This document shows positions 31,370-39,885 of a DNA stretch of 50,004 nt, piece by piece. Both the position numbers and the translations under genes were made by a program. Source of the DNA: a virus; the IMG/VR virus record IMGVR_UViG_3300033159_000002, positions 1 through 50,004 of that record; one strand, 5' to 3'. The stretch's first letter is position 1. Each line of letters begins with the position of its first letter. A model generated the notes under the pieces. That model was given only the letters and a program-made list of their open reading frames with translations. It was not told the origin of the DNA and made no database searches.

Positions 31370-32244
31370 TTTACAGACCACGTTTTACATACGTTAAAGC
31401 TACTCATGAACAAGAAGAACGAGAAACAGCTTCCCCTAATCCACCAACACGTGAGCAAGAACTAAAATCTACAATATTTGGGCCTGAACGTGGACCTCTA
31501 GACCTATTGCAATTGAAACCCAAATTACCTATAACACCTCTCCCCCAGATTGCTTATCCATGGCACGAACCCAACCAGCCTGCATTTACACTTAGAGACC
31601 TGCAGCAATTGCTCAGCCACTTATCTAAAACACCTCTCCCTAGGTTGCCTACGCCTGAGGGAGAACCTAGAGAAGCACCATTCCCCAAACCACCAACACG
31701 TGAGCAAGAACCTGAACCAATAGCATCTATACCTGTGCCCATATGGAAAATACTATCACTTGTCCACATATACCCTGCTCCCAACCCACACCCTACAAAC
31801 CGTCCAATAGGTATAACAGTAATACAACCAACTCATCAAATACCATTAATGTCACCACCAACACGTGAACCAGAACATGAACTAACAGTAATTGTACCTA
31901 GAGACCTACAGCAATTACTTAACCAGTTACCCATACAACTCAGAGACATACTGCAAAACGCAAAATTCATAACCACCCTGCCTATCACCAACCCCCCAAG
32001 AGAACCGATCGTTAACCCACCAATACCTATAACGCCAATACCTATAATAAGACCTTCTGAGGGTGGATCGGAACGCGAACAAATAACATCTTTGCCTATC
32101 GAGCTCCCAGAGCCAACACCGCCTATAATATTTACACCTAGAGACCTACTGCAACCACTTACCTATTTCCTAGCACAAGAGCAGGAACTTAGACCACCTA
32201 CATTCACACCTCAGGAGCTATTACAAGCACATTTGACGTACTAA
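31366..32244 (+). CDS. Pro-rich virion-type protein 1 (292 aa)
   Basis: Opens MIYRPRFTYVKATHEQEERE, related to FFRPHFTYIEAATAEQTQ of the next gene. The rest is low-complexity, rich in Pro, Thr, Glu and Gln, with repeats of PPTREQE and 'LRDLQQLLxxLP', also present in the 37526 protein. Such extended Pro-rich proteins are known virion components of two-tailed and one-tailed spindle viruses. Likely a tail or envelope-associated structural protein. Confidence 0.7.
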   Translation: MIYRPRFTYVKATHEQEERETASPNPPTREQELKSTIFGPERGPLDLLQLKPKLPITPLPQIAYPWHEPNQPAFTLRDLQQLLSHLSKTPLPRLPTPEGEPREAPFPKPPTREQEPEPIASIPVPIWKILSLVHIYPAPNPHPTNRPIGITVIQPTHQIPLMSPPTREPEHELTVIVPRDLQQLLNQLPIQLRDILQNAKFITTLPITNPPREPIVNPPIPITPIPIIRPSEGGSEREQITSLPIELPEPTPPIIFTPRDLLQPLTYFLAQEQELRPPTFTPQELLQAHLTY

Positions 32245-32256
32245 AGGTGATGTGAG

Positions 32257-35200
32257 GTGTTCTTCAGACCACATTTTACATATATTGAAGCAGCTACAGC
32301 AGAACAAACACAGGCTAGGGAAGCTGCTGCAAACGAAGAATGGAGGAAAAGGCTCCTCCTAAGACCTTCTGAGATTAAAATACAACACAAATCGATAACG
32401 TCTATACCTAGAGAAGTAATAATAAAGCTTACCCACCTTTCAGCACATGAGCAAGAACCAATCGTTAACCCGCCAGCACATATAACCCTAGTACGTATCA
32501 TAAGGCCTCGTGAGAGTGAGCAGGAACCAAACCCGCCAGCACATGAAAGACAAAGGCGTATCTATTTCTTTGGAGGATCTTCCCCTAATTTACCTACCGA
32601 TCTCCAGAAGCCTAGGCCGTTTATAACATATGTTCCTAATAGTTTTTGGGATCAAATTACCCGTAAGCAAGAAACAAACTCATCTGCTGTACACCACACA
32701 GAAGGGCTTAGTCCATGGGCACGTAGTCATATAGCAATGGCGCCTGATGAAAGAACTCCAACACCTAAACTAACCCCGTTCGACCAACTTCATATGGCAG
32801 CATCTGGTATCGAAGGGTCCCCAACACTGAATTCTGGTCCTGTAATACCACACATTTATAACCCTCCACCAATAATGCCAGTCAATTCCCCACCATCACA
32901 GCCACCAGCTCACAACAATGCTAGTCCTCCACCACCGCCTCCATCCAATAACACACCTTCGCAATCCAGTAACCCATTCGGCTTCTTCGGTTCTTTATTT
33001 GGTTCAGTCGTTAACGCTGTGACTAACGCAGTAAGTGGAGGTAATAATTCGGGAGGAGGTCAATCAAATAACCCGCTCACGTCGTTCCTCAGCTCTGCTG
33101 CAAATGCTGTGTCTAGCATGGCGAATGCTATTGGAAACGCAATAAGTCATGGCCAAATCGTTGCTAATGCGGCAACTTCTGGAGGCCAACCCAGTAACCC
33201 ATTCGGTGCGATAGGTTCGTTCTTTAGTTCAGTTGGTAATGATATTACCAATGCTGCATCCACATTTGTTAGTGATGTAACTAACGCAGTACAGAGTGCT
33301 GGGAGCGCAATAACTGGAGCATTGTCAACTGCTGGAAATGCAATAAAGAACGCTGCGTCCACAATTGGTAGCGACATAACTAACGCAGCAAAGGATGTTG
33401 GAAACGCAGTAACTAGCGCATTATCAACTGCTGGGAAAGCAGTAACTGGTGCACTGACGGATGTCGGGAACACAGTAATTGGAGCACTTTCAGCTGCGAA
33501 TAACGCAATACAGAACGCGTATAACTCCGTTTACGGAAACAAAATCCAGCAAGAGAAGCAGCAATTAGAGAACCAGCTCAAACAATTACAGCAGCAAGCG
33601 CAGCAAGAGTTAAACCAAATTCAACAGGAGAAACAGCAAGTACAAAACCAGTTGCAGCAAGTGCAGCAGCAAGCCCAACAAGAGTTAAACCAAATTCAAC
33701 AGGAGAAACAGCAAGTACAAAACCAGTTGCAGCAAGTGCAGCAGCAAGCCCAACAAGAGTTAAGTCAGCTTAACCAAGCCCAACAACAAATACAAAGTCA
33801 GTTGCAACAAGCCCAACAACAGGGTCAGCAGGAATTAATGCAAATAAGCCAACAGGAACAACAATTACAAGCTGAGTTACAACAAATACAACAATATGAA
33901 GCACAAGCCGAGCAGATGCTACAACAGAATCCTAACAATCCACAATTACAGAGCTACTTACAACAATTGCAGCAACAGCAACAACAAATACTGCAAAACT
34001 TAGCTCAGCTTAACCAGGCACAGCAGGAAGTACAGACGTACTTACAGCAAACTCAGCTTCAAGCACAGCAGGAGTTAATGCAAATTAACCAAGCCCAACA
34101 ACAAATACAAAGTCAGTTACAATTAGCTGAACAGCAAGCCCAACAAGACTTAGCTCAGCTTAACCAAGCCCAACAACAAGTACAGACGTACTTACAACAA
34201 GTGCAACAACAAGCCCAACAGGATCTGAACAAGCTTAACCAAGCCCAACAACAAATACAAAGTCAGTTGCAACAAGCCCAACAACAAATACAACAAGAGT
34301 TAGCGCAACTCAACAAACAACAACAAGGGGGTAACCCACTCCAACAGTTCTTTACTGACGTAGCTGATGTTTCAGCATTAATAGGCTATTACGCTACTGA
34401 AGGATTGGGCGGTGTCGGAGAGGAGTTGGCTCACCTTGTACAGGGTAAGGGTCTTGAGAATTTCAGCCAAGCGATTGCACAGTTCAATAAGGCAGGAGGG
34501 CAAAACATCGCTAAGATTGTAGGTGATGTCACGGAAGTCGCGTTACCTGCGATAATTACTGCGGTCGTTGCACCTGAACTACTACCCGCCGAGCTCATCG
34601 GCGAAGCATCATCGGTAGGTATCGGCGAAGTCGCTACAAAGCTCACCACAGGTCACTGGCAATCACTACAGCAAGTGTTACAGGAGGCAAATGAGGGTGG
34701 TGTGCTAGGCGCTATCGGCGAAGCTGGCGGTCTAGCATTAGAGTCTGGCCTAGCGAAGGGGGCAGGCGCATTAACGAAGTTGTTGACAGGTAGCGAAGAC
34801 TTGGCGTCGCAAGTGGCACACCTAACACCAGTGTGGAGAGCGGCAGGCGGTGCGTTAACTAACGTGGCACTACAGTTACCTTTCTCGCAGAACCCTGAGC
34901 AGCTGGCAATCGCTGGAATCATAGGCGGTTTGGCAGGTGGCTTAGGCCCTGGTATAGCGGGCAAATTGATGAGCAAGATAGACGAGATTAGAGGGACTGG
35001 TGGTGTAGCAGAACTAGAAACGCTCACATCACCCCTCACTGGCGAGACCACAGAAGCGTGGAAGATAACGCTACCCAGCGGTGACACGGTTTACTTAGTA
35101 CCAAAAACTACGTTCGGAGAAGGAGATATTAGCGACTTCGTAGACGCATACACAGGTAAAACTACTTTAGCGACTCACGTGACTCCATCGCGTGATTTCC

Positions 35201-36651
35201 TTAATGAGGTTGCTAATGGAGAAGCGCTTGTAAAGGTAGCAGGCGAACCGCCTAAAGATGAATGGGCGTTCCGAGAGTGGGGACATTTAAGGAATTTATA
35301 CCTCTCGCCTGGCGAAAGTGAGGACGTGGGAGTAGCGTTAACTGCATACTCAGGACTAAAGGACACAGAGCCTGGCATACCTGAGTTCAGCATAGGTCGT
35401 TCAAGTGTGAAAAACGTACTCTACAGATTCCTTCACCCCTTTGATAGAGGTGGTATAATAGGTATAAAGACTGATGCTGTTGATATTGAACCTCCTGAGG
35501 AGTTAGTCGATTATATTTTGGCTAAGAAAGCAGAGTATTTGGCGAACGTAGAATCTAACTGGTTGAAAAAATTCGCGAATAACTTCGCCATGAAGGAGTT
35601 ACTTAACGATCCAATATATGGCCCCATGTATAAAGAATACATAAACGAGCTGCTGACCTATAGTGCTGAGCACGGGGAACCTGTAATCGACCCTGAGGGG
35701 TTATTAGGCCTCACTCACGAGAGGCAGATAGAACTCGCTCCTGGTGCTAAGTTGAGAGGAACTGGAGAAGTGTATAATATATGGGTGAGACAGACACCAG
35801 AACTATTTAGAAACCTACCTGGGCCTCTGCGTGATATCCTCTCCGACTGGTCGAGATTCAAGTATGTCGGAGCAGAAATCATCCCTGGCGAGCCTCTTAA
35901 CTTGTTTGAGGACACAGAGAGTAATGAGACAGGAGGAGAGAGAATACCAGAATTGGGTGGTGAAGAGGGAGGAGAGAGAATACCAGAATTGGGTGGTGAA
36001 GAGGGAGGAGAGAGAATACCTAAGTTGCAAGGTGAGGAAGGAGGTGAAGAGGGAGGAGAGAGAATACTTAACGAGGGTGGGGAATGGAGGCTACCAGAAC
36101 CGATTTTACGGGAACCGTTCTGGATGGAACGTGAACCTCAACTAGAGAGTTCAGAGTTACCAACATATACTTCACCTCCACGGGACATTTATTCGTCCCC
36201 CTCACCAATTAGCAACCCACCACCTCCAATAATATCATCCCCATCGGTACCCACCATTAACCCACCATCTTCAACGTTGCCACCGATACCTCCTATTAAT
36301 TCACCGCCTTCGCCATCGCCAATAACATCACCGCCACCTTCACCCACCATTTCACCGCCTCCTCCAATCAACTCACCGCCCTCACCGCCATCCATCAGTT
36401 CACCACCGCCAATAAATTCTCCTCCACCACCCCCTATTATTAATATACCACCATCTGAGTACATACAGATAGAATCACAATCATCACCACCACCGCCAAT
36501 ATTCTCTTCGTCAACTGTTACCGAAAACGAATCGCCAATGCCGATGGGCCCACCACCAATATTGCCAGCGATAATGCCAGGTGGTTTTGGAGGAGGCGGA
36601 AACAACAACATGGAAATTAGCGGGATGGCAGGCGAGGTGATCTACCTGTGA
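32257..36651 (+). CDS. Giant coiled-coil virion protein (1,464 aa)
   Basis: Starts at GTG 32257 behind GGTGATGTGA. Regions: Pro/Glu-rich N-terminus with the shared FFRPHFTY start (1-230); Ala/Asn/Ser heptad-like repeats (NAVTNAVSGG, NAIKNAASTIG) at 230-425; a Gln-rich coiled coil of QQAQQEL/QQVQNQL repeats at about 428-690; a hydrophobic Gly/Ala region around 740-900; a globular domain at about 960-1210 that looks like an ADP-ribosyltransferase (THVTPSRDF, LYLSP, RQIELAPGAKLRGTG); GGERIPEL repeats (1227-1269); and a Pro-rich tail to 1435. The coiled-coil plus Pro-rich layout is like the large structural proteins of ATV/SMV, where intermediate-filament-like tails form outside the host. Confidence 0.8.
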   Translation: MFFRPHFTYIEAATAEQTQAREAAANEEWRKRLLLRPSEIKIQHKSITSIPREVIIKLTHLSAHEQEPIVNPPAHITLVRIIRPRESEQEPNPPAHERQRRIYFFGGSSPNLPTDLQKPRPFITYVPNSFWDQITRKQETNSSAVHHTEGLSPWARSHIAMAPDERTPTPKLTPFDQLHMAASGIEGSPTLNSGPVIPHIYNPPPIMPVNSPPSQPPAHNNASPPPPPPSNNTPSQSSNPFGFFGSLFGSVVNAVTNAVSGGNNSGGGQSNNPLTSFLSSAANAVSSMANAIGNAISHGQIVANAATSGGQPSNPFGAIGSFFSSVGNDITNAASTFVSDVTNAVQSAGSAITGALSTAGNAIKNAASTIGSDITNAAKDVGNAVTSALSTAGKAVTGALTDVGNTVIGALSAANNAIQNAYNSVYGNKIQQEKQQLENQLKQLQQQAQQELNQIQQEKQQVQNQLQQVQQQAQQELNQIQQEKQQVQNQLQQVQQQAQQELSQLNQAQQQIQSQLQQAQQQGQQELMQISQQEQQLQAELQQIQQYEAQAEQMLQQNPNNPQLQSYLQQLQQQQQQILQNLAQLNQAQQEVQTYLQQTQLQAQQELMQINQAQQQIQSQLQLAEQQAQQDLAQLNQAQQQVQTYLQQVQQQAQQDLNKLNQAQQQIQSQLQQAQQQIQQELAQLNKQQQGGNPLQQFFTDVADVSALIGYYATEGLGGVGEELAHLVQGKGLENFSQAIAQFNKAGGQNIAKIVGDVTEVALPAIITAVVAPELLPAELIGEASSVGIGEVATKLTTGHWQSLQQVLQEANEGGVLGAIGEAGGLALESGLAKGAGALTKLLTGSEDLASQVAHLTPVWRAAGGALTNVALQLPFSQNPEQLAIAGIIGGLAGGLGPGIAGKLMSKIDEIRGTGGVAELETLTSPLTGETTEAWKITLPSGDTVYLVPKTTFGEGDISDFVDAYTGKTTLATHVTPSRDFLNEVANGEALVKVAGEPPKDEWAFREWGHLRNLYLSPGESEDVGVALTAYSGLKDTEPGIPEFSIGRSSVKNVLYRFLHPFDRGGIIGIKTDAVDIEPPEELVDYILAKKAEYLANVESNWLKKFANNFAMKELLNDPIYGPMYKEYINELLTYSAEHGEPVIDPEGLLGLTHERQIELAPGAKLRGTGEVYNIWVRQTPELFRNLPGPLRDILSDWSRFKYVGAEIIPGEPLNLFEDTESNETGGERIPELGGEEGGERIPELGGEEGGERIPKLQGEEGGEEGGERILNEGGEWRLPEPILREPFWMEREPQLESSELPTYTSPPRDIYSSPSPISNPPPPIISSPSVPTINPPSSTLPPIPPINSPPSPSPITSPPPSPTISPPPPINSPPSPPSISSPPPINSPPPPPIINIPPSEYIQIESQSSPPPPIFSSSTVTENESPMPMGPPPILPAIMPGGFGGGGNNNMEISGMAGEVIYL

Positions 36652-36818
36652 GAGGTGTAGGTTGGATACACATCCAAAGACCTACATTCACACCCATAGT
36701 GTTCTACGATCCTACAGGGAAAGTGATTTATATGCCGCTAAACGCGTACCAACCTGTAATACCCAAGTAACCACCGATATACCACGTCGTTCTAGACAAT
36801 AACTTACTTACGCTTTAA
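36648..36818 (+). pseudogene. Detached C-terminal module of a Pro-rich protein with an in-frame stop
   Basis: From GTG 36648 the frame reads GVGWIHIQRPTFTPIVFY ... AYQPVIPK, stops at TAA 36768-36770, and then continues in frame as PPIYHVVLDNNLLTL to a second TAA at 36816. The C-terminus of the 37526 protein is the intact version (GIGWIYEQRPAFTPVVFY ... PIIPK S PPTYHVVVETNSLTF). So one sense codon (Ser) became a stop, and the module is in a different frame from the giant gene it overlaps by 4 bases. Either a decayed duplicate or a 40-residue protein with readthrough. Confidence 0.7.
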
Positions 36819-37179
36819 TATAAACAATTTTTGAAGGGTCTTTCACTATAAGTCTGTAGTGGATTTCGAGAATTAGGACGCCATAATGTACACCGTTTCT
36901 GAACCACACCTCAGTAACACCAGCTCTATCTCTTTTCTTCTTCTCAACTTTAACATATTTCTTCTCAATTACGAAATGTGTTTTCTTGCCTATAAAAACA
37001 TGGTATTTGTTCTTTTTCAACATAAAACTACATGGTTGCCATGTGCCGTTGACGAAACACTCTGTGATTATATCGACGGCGCGATCTAACTTCCTCTCAT
37101 AGCCAGCGTTCTTGCTCGTGTAGAGTATGCCCTCCTTCGGCTCCCATATGCCCACCAACTTCTTCAAGGTTCTTAGCAT
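36808..37179 (-). CDS. Unknown basic protein (123 aa)
   Basis: Leaderless: GTTTAAATATTTT lies about 25 bases before ATG 37179 on this strand. Basic, beta-rich (YHVFIGKKTHFVIEKKYVKV, GVLILEIHYRLIVKD), two cysteines (TECFVNGTWQPCSF). The only minus-strand gene inside the virion block. Function unknown. Confidence 0.7.
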   Translation of the reverse strand: MLRTLKKLVGIWEPKEGILYTSKNAGYERKLDRAVDIITECFVNGTWQPCSFMLKKNKYHVFIGKKTHFVIEKKYVKVEKKKRDRAGVTEVWFRNGVHYGVLILEIHYRLIVKDPSKIVYIKA

Positions 37180-37253
37180 ATCTATTTATCAGAAGCAAAA
37201 TATTTAAACACATATGTGTGCCCTAGGAAGGACTTTGTTTGAATTTTTCTCAG

Positions 37254-37269
37254 TAAACTGGGGAGTTTA
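37254..37269. repeat. TAAACT palindrome
   Basis: TAAACTGGGGAGTTTA, with the left flank TTGAATTTTTCTCAG shared with the copy at 23475. Confidence 0.9.
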
Positions 37270-37409
37270 TTCAAAATTTCTAACGGGAATATAAAGTCTA
37301 CGTCAGTAGTTGAAAACCCGCACATCTCTTATTCACCGTCACACCTCGTCGTGATATAGCCACCCATCTGGTGTGACTGTACTCATATTTACATACAAAA
37401 TATATAAAC

Positions 37410-37440
37410 TTCACGGCTTATCAGAAACTGCTGACAACGG
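37410..37440 (+). repeat. Dispersed repeat B, copy 2
   Basis: Begins TTCACGGCTTATCAGAAACT; 26 of 31 bases match 23191-23221. It lies in the 346-base gap before the 37526 gene, which otherwise holds a palindrome and T/A-rich promoter sequence. Confidence 0.7.
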
Positions 37441-37525
37441 CTTTCTGCTCCCTTAAGTACCGAAAAACTTTAAAAAACCTAAACCCTGTTTTTAAATTTA
37501 TACTTGAGTAATATACTTATAAACG

Positions 37526-38257
37526 ATGAGGAAAATGCCTATTCATAGTACAAACCGTCCAATTATAACAGAAGCACGACCAACACAAGAAGTGCCATCG
37601 TGGTCTCCACCAAACCAGCCTATATTTACGCTTAAAGATTACCAGCAATTGTTTGGTAATTTACCCATAACACCTTTCAACCAATTGACTTTTTATTATA
37701 AAGATCACCAAGAATCGGAAAAACAGGAAACCAGCCCACCTATAATATTTACAAACCCGCCTACTCATAATGCAAACAATCTACCTACCTATAATATAAA
37801 CAGTTCAATAGGTACAGCAATAATACCACTACCGTCTCCCACAACTAACCCATCTATAACATTTGGAAATGTACCGTTACCCCTCTGGCTATGGAGAGAG
37901 CTCTACCAACAATTCTCGCCTCTCCCCAAACCATCAGCACATGAGCAAGAAACTAGCCCACCTGCATCTATACTTAAAGACCTACGACAATTGCTCAGCC
38001 ACTTACCTAAAACGCCTCTCCCCAAATTGCCTGAGGGAGAACCTAGAGAAGCACCTCTCGCTAAACAAGAACAGAAACCTAAGCAAACGGGAGGCATAGG
38101 TTGGATATACGAACAGAGACCAGCATTTACTCCAGTGGTTTTCTATAACCCTGCAAAAGGGACAATTTATACGCCACCGATCGCATTCCAACCCATTATA
38201 CCTAAATCGCCGCCTACATACCACGTGGTGGTAGAGACTAACTCTCTAACGTTTTAA
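37526..38257 (+). CDS. Pro-rich virion-type protein 2 (243 aa)
   Basis: Paralogue of the 31366 protein: shared blocks include SWSPPNQPIFTLKDYQQLFG, ILKDLRQLLSHLPKTPLPKL and PEGEPREAP. Its C-terminus (GGIGWIYEQRPAFTPVVFYN ... NSLTF) is the intact form of the module broken at 36648-36818. ACTTATAAACG lies just before the ATG. Probably a virion protein; differences between the paralogues may reflect tail variants. Confidence 0.7.
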   Translation: MRKMPIHSTNRPIITEARPTQEVPSWSPPNQPIFTLKDYQQLFGNLPITPFNQLTFYYKDHQESEKQETSPPIIFTNPPTHNANNLPTYNINSSIGTAIIPLPSPTTNPSITFGNVPLPLWLWRELYQQFSPLPKPSAHEQETSPPASILKDLRQLLSHLPKTPLPKLPEGEPREAPLAKQEQKPKQTGGIGWIYEQRPAFTPVVFYNPAKGTIYTPPIAFQPIIPKSPPTYHVVVETNSLTF

Positions 38258-38316
38258 AAAATAGTTTTCAAAAAAAGAGAGCTTTTATTTTTAAGTATTA
38301 ACTCCAAATTCTTCAT

Positions 38317-38793
38317 ATGCAGTATTTAGTCTTACTTTTGCTCATATTCGTCGCAATTGCTATCATTATAACGTTGCTACCTTACGTAAGCCTCATAATA
38401 ACGGATATTAACAACGTCAACGCACGTGTGTACACACTATACAATTCAACCACGTACATGAGCGGTACGTGGCTCGTGAACGGCAGCGAAATTCAGCAAG
38501 TCTCTACAACGCCAACAAACAAACTCGTAATTGAGGTAGCACAGGGCTCTTATGTTTATATATCAAACCAGACGTGGAGTGAAATGCTGTCGGATAACGG
38601 CGATAATGGGCCTATATTCTCCCCCTATGCGACGTTCAACCTCTCAGCTGGTTACTACAAGTATAACATACCTACGCAGGCTTTCGACTTCGAACAGCCC
38701 GTGTATAGCGTTTTATCAAGTCTGGCGTTCTTCTTCGCAGCTGCTGTAGTATTTATTCTCTTCATGGTGTTGTCGTATAGCCGTAGGAGGTGA
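38317..38793 (+). CDS. Membrane glycoprotein-like virion protein (158 aa)
   Basis: N-terminal membrane helix (residues 3-28), outer beta-rich domain with several glycosylation sites (NST, NGS, NQT, NLS), C-terminal helix (about 130-152) and RRR end. Same architecture as the 8037-8429 protein. TTTTATTTTTAAG lies about 35 bases upstream. Repeat A begins 7 bases after the stop. Confidence 0.75.
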   Translation: MQYLVLLLLIFVAIAIIITLLPYVSLIITDINNVNARVYTLYNSTTYMSGTWLVNGSEIQQVSTTPTNKLVIEVAQGSYVYISNQTWSEMLSDNGDNGPIFSPYATFNLSAGYYKYNIPTQAFDFEQPVYSVLSSLAFFFAAAVVFILFMVLSYSRRR

Positions 38794-38799
38794 ACTGGC

Positions 38800-38940
38800 A
38801 GTTCGACTTAACGTCACCCTTTTTTCCTTACCTCGCACTTTTGCTATATAATAGCACCTCGAACCTTTCCCTAGTTTTTATCCCCCTTTTCTAGTTTCAC
38901 CAGCACGAAATTAAAACCGTGTTAAAGCTTTCCGCCCCCT
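38800..38940 (+). repeat. Repeat A, most complete copy
   Basis: Starts AGTTCGACTTAACGTCACCC and runs through TGCTATATAATAGCA and CACCAGCACGAAATTAAAAC to GTGTTAAAGCTTTCCGCC. It matches the copy after the integrase over the whole length, with a similar 3' end (CCCCTTAACCCC). Confidence 0.85.
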
Positions 38941-38998
38941 TAACCCCCTCTTTTGTAACGTATTATATTTTTAAATATGTTCGTATACGTATATCTTG

Positions 38999-39166
38999 AT
39001 GGCATACAAGGAACATACCCATACCCACTCTGAAAGGTTGCTAGCCTGGAGAAGGGAATTTGCTGAAGCTGCAAAGATGTGCAGTGCAAAGGTTAAGGGT
39101 TTGCCAAAGGGAGAGAAACTAAGAGCGTTCAGAGCATGTATGAGAGAAACCTTAAGAAAGAAATAA
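38999..39166 (+). CDS. Small basic protein, probably nucleic-acid binding (55 aa)
   Basis: ATG 38999 lies about 25 bases after TTTTTAAATATG, so it is leaderless. MAYKEHTHTHSERLLAWRRE then a Lys/Arg-rich helix ending ACMRETLRKK: strongly basic with two Cys. Small basic proteins in the virion block of spindle viruses often coat DNA; that role is inferred. The next ATG is 2 bases beyond its stop. Confidence 0.7.
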   Translation: MAYKEHTHTHSERLLAWRREFAEAAKMCSAKVKGLPKGEKLRAFRACMRETLRKK

Positions 39167-39167
39167 C

Positions 39168-39344
39168 ATGTTCGGGCTCACGCGAAAAGAGCCACCAATC
39201 GACATCATCGAAAGCGATGAGAATACCATAAAACTGCACACAATAAACGGTACAGTGAACGCGAAGAAGATCCTCAGCGTCAGCGGTAAACATGTGATCT
39301 ATATAGACCAATACGGAAATGTAAGAGAAGCGCTCCTAAAGTAA
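39168..39344 (+). CDS. Small protein (58 aa)
   Basis: Starts one base after the previous gene. MFGLTRKEPPIDIIESDENT, then beta-rich ending GNVREALLK. Could be a small beta-barrel. Clear codon pattern and tight spacing support it. A strong GC palindrome (39356-39373) follows the stop. Confidence 0.65.
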   Translation: MFGLTRKEPPIDIIESDENTIKLHTINGTVNAKKILSVSGKHVIYIDQYGNVREALLK

Positions 39345-39355
39345 AATTTATTTTT

Positions 39356-39373
39356 TGTGGGGGTACCCCCACA
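39356..39373. terminator. Perfect GC palindrome after the 39344 stop
   Basis: TGTGGGGGTACCCCCACA, 18 bases, perfect dyad, preceded by TTATTTTTT. A hairpin terminator or mRNA 3'-end stabiliser; restriction-like GGTACC sits at the centre. Confidence 0.6.
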
Positions 39374-39385
39374 CCTCCATTGCTA

Positions 39386-39419
39386 ATTTATTTTTTAATT
39401 CCTTTTCCTATTTCTTCTT
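39386..39419 (+). promoter_or_regulatory. Class 2 promoter/leader
   Basis: TTTATTTTTTAATTCC then TTTTCCTATTTCTTCTT to ATG 39420. Confidence 0.65.
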
Positions 39420-39809
39420 ATGCTAACAACACTGGGTAAGTTCGCCTTAGCTTTCATTATAGCCTTTACTATCATAAACACTATGGTTCAGGTCGACTTA
39501 TCCTCAGTAGGTTACCCGCAAATACCGTATTTCACGACAATTGTAAACCCACAAGCGTTTACAGCTATCATCCACAGCACTGCGGTTACGAACATGCCGT
39601 TTGCCTTTATCCTCTATGCCGTAGGGCTCCTTATCTTCAACGCGTTAATTAATTTCGTTGCTGGCATACCTATCGTGTTTTATGAAATGGCTGCAATTAG
39701 CGGGAACCCTGGTCTTATCATAGGTGCTTTGTTAGTAGGTGCAATGCTACAAGCGATGGCATGGCTGTACTTGCTAGAGGTGCTGGCACAGTTCTTCTTC
39801 CCAGTCTAA
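39420..39809 (+). CDS. Multi-pass membrane protein (129 aa)
   Basis: Hydrophobic helices at about 5-24, 60-84 and 95-125, with a short outer loop containing PQIPYFTTIVNPQAF. No catalytic motif. Class 2 promoter and its place between virion genes suggest a virion-membrane protein. Confidence 0.75.
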   Translation: MLTTLGKFALAFIIAFTIINTMVQVDLSSVGYPQIPYFTTIVNPQAFTAIIHSTAVTNMPFAFILYAVGLLIFNALINFVAGIPIVFYEMAAISGNPGLIIGALLVGAMLQAMAWLYLLEVLAQFFFPV

Positions 39810-39820
39810 TTATGGGGACA

Positions 39821-39844
39821 CCCCCAATGTGGGGGAACACCCCC
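39821..39844. terminator. Alternative G/C hairpins
   Basis: CCCCC (39821-39825), GGGGG (39831-39835) and CCCCC (39840-39844) allow two mutually exclusive hairpins; ACACCCCCAATG occurs twice. Lies between the 39809 stop and the next class 2 promoter. Confidence 0.5.
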
Positions 39845-39850
39845 AATGCT

Positions 39851-39885
39851 AATTTATTTTTTAACTTATTCTCCTACTTCTTCTT
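39851..39885 (+). promoter_or_regulatory. Class 2 promoter/leader
   Basis: AATTTATTTTTTAACTTATT then CTCCTACTTCTTCTT to ATG 39886; the upstream AATGCTAATTTATTTTTT is shared with the 39386 copy. Confidence 0.65.

Noticed and set aside
36189-36611. 140-residue Gly-rich frame on the minus strand
   Set aside because: It is the complement of the Pro-rich tail of the giant gene and has no start signal.
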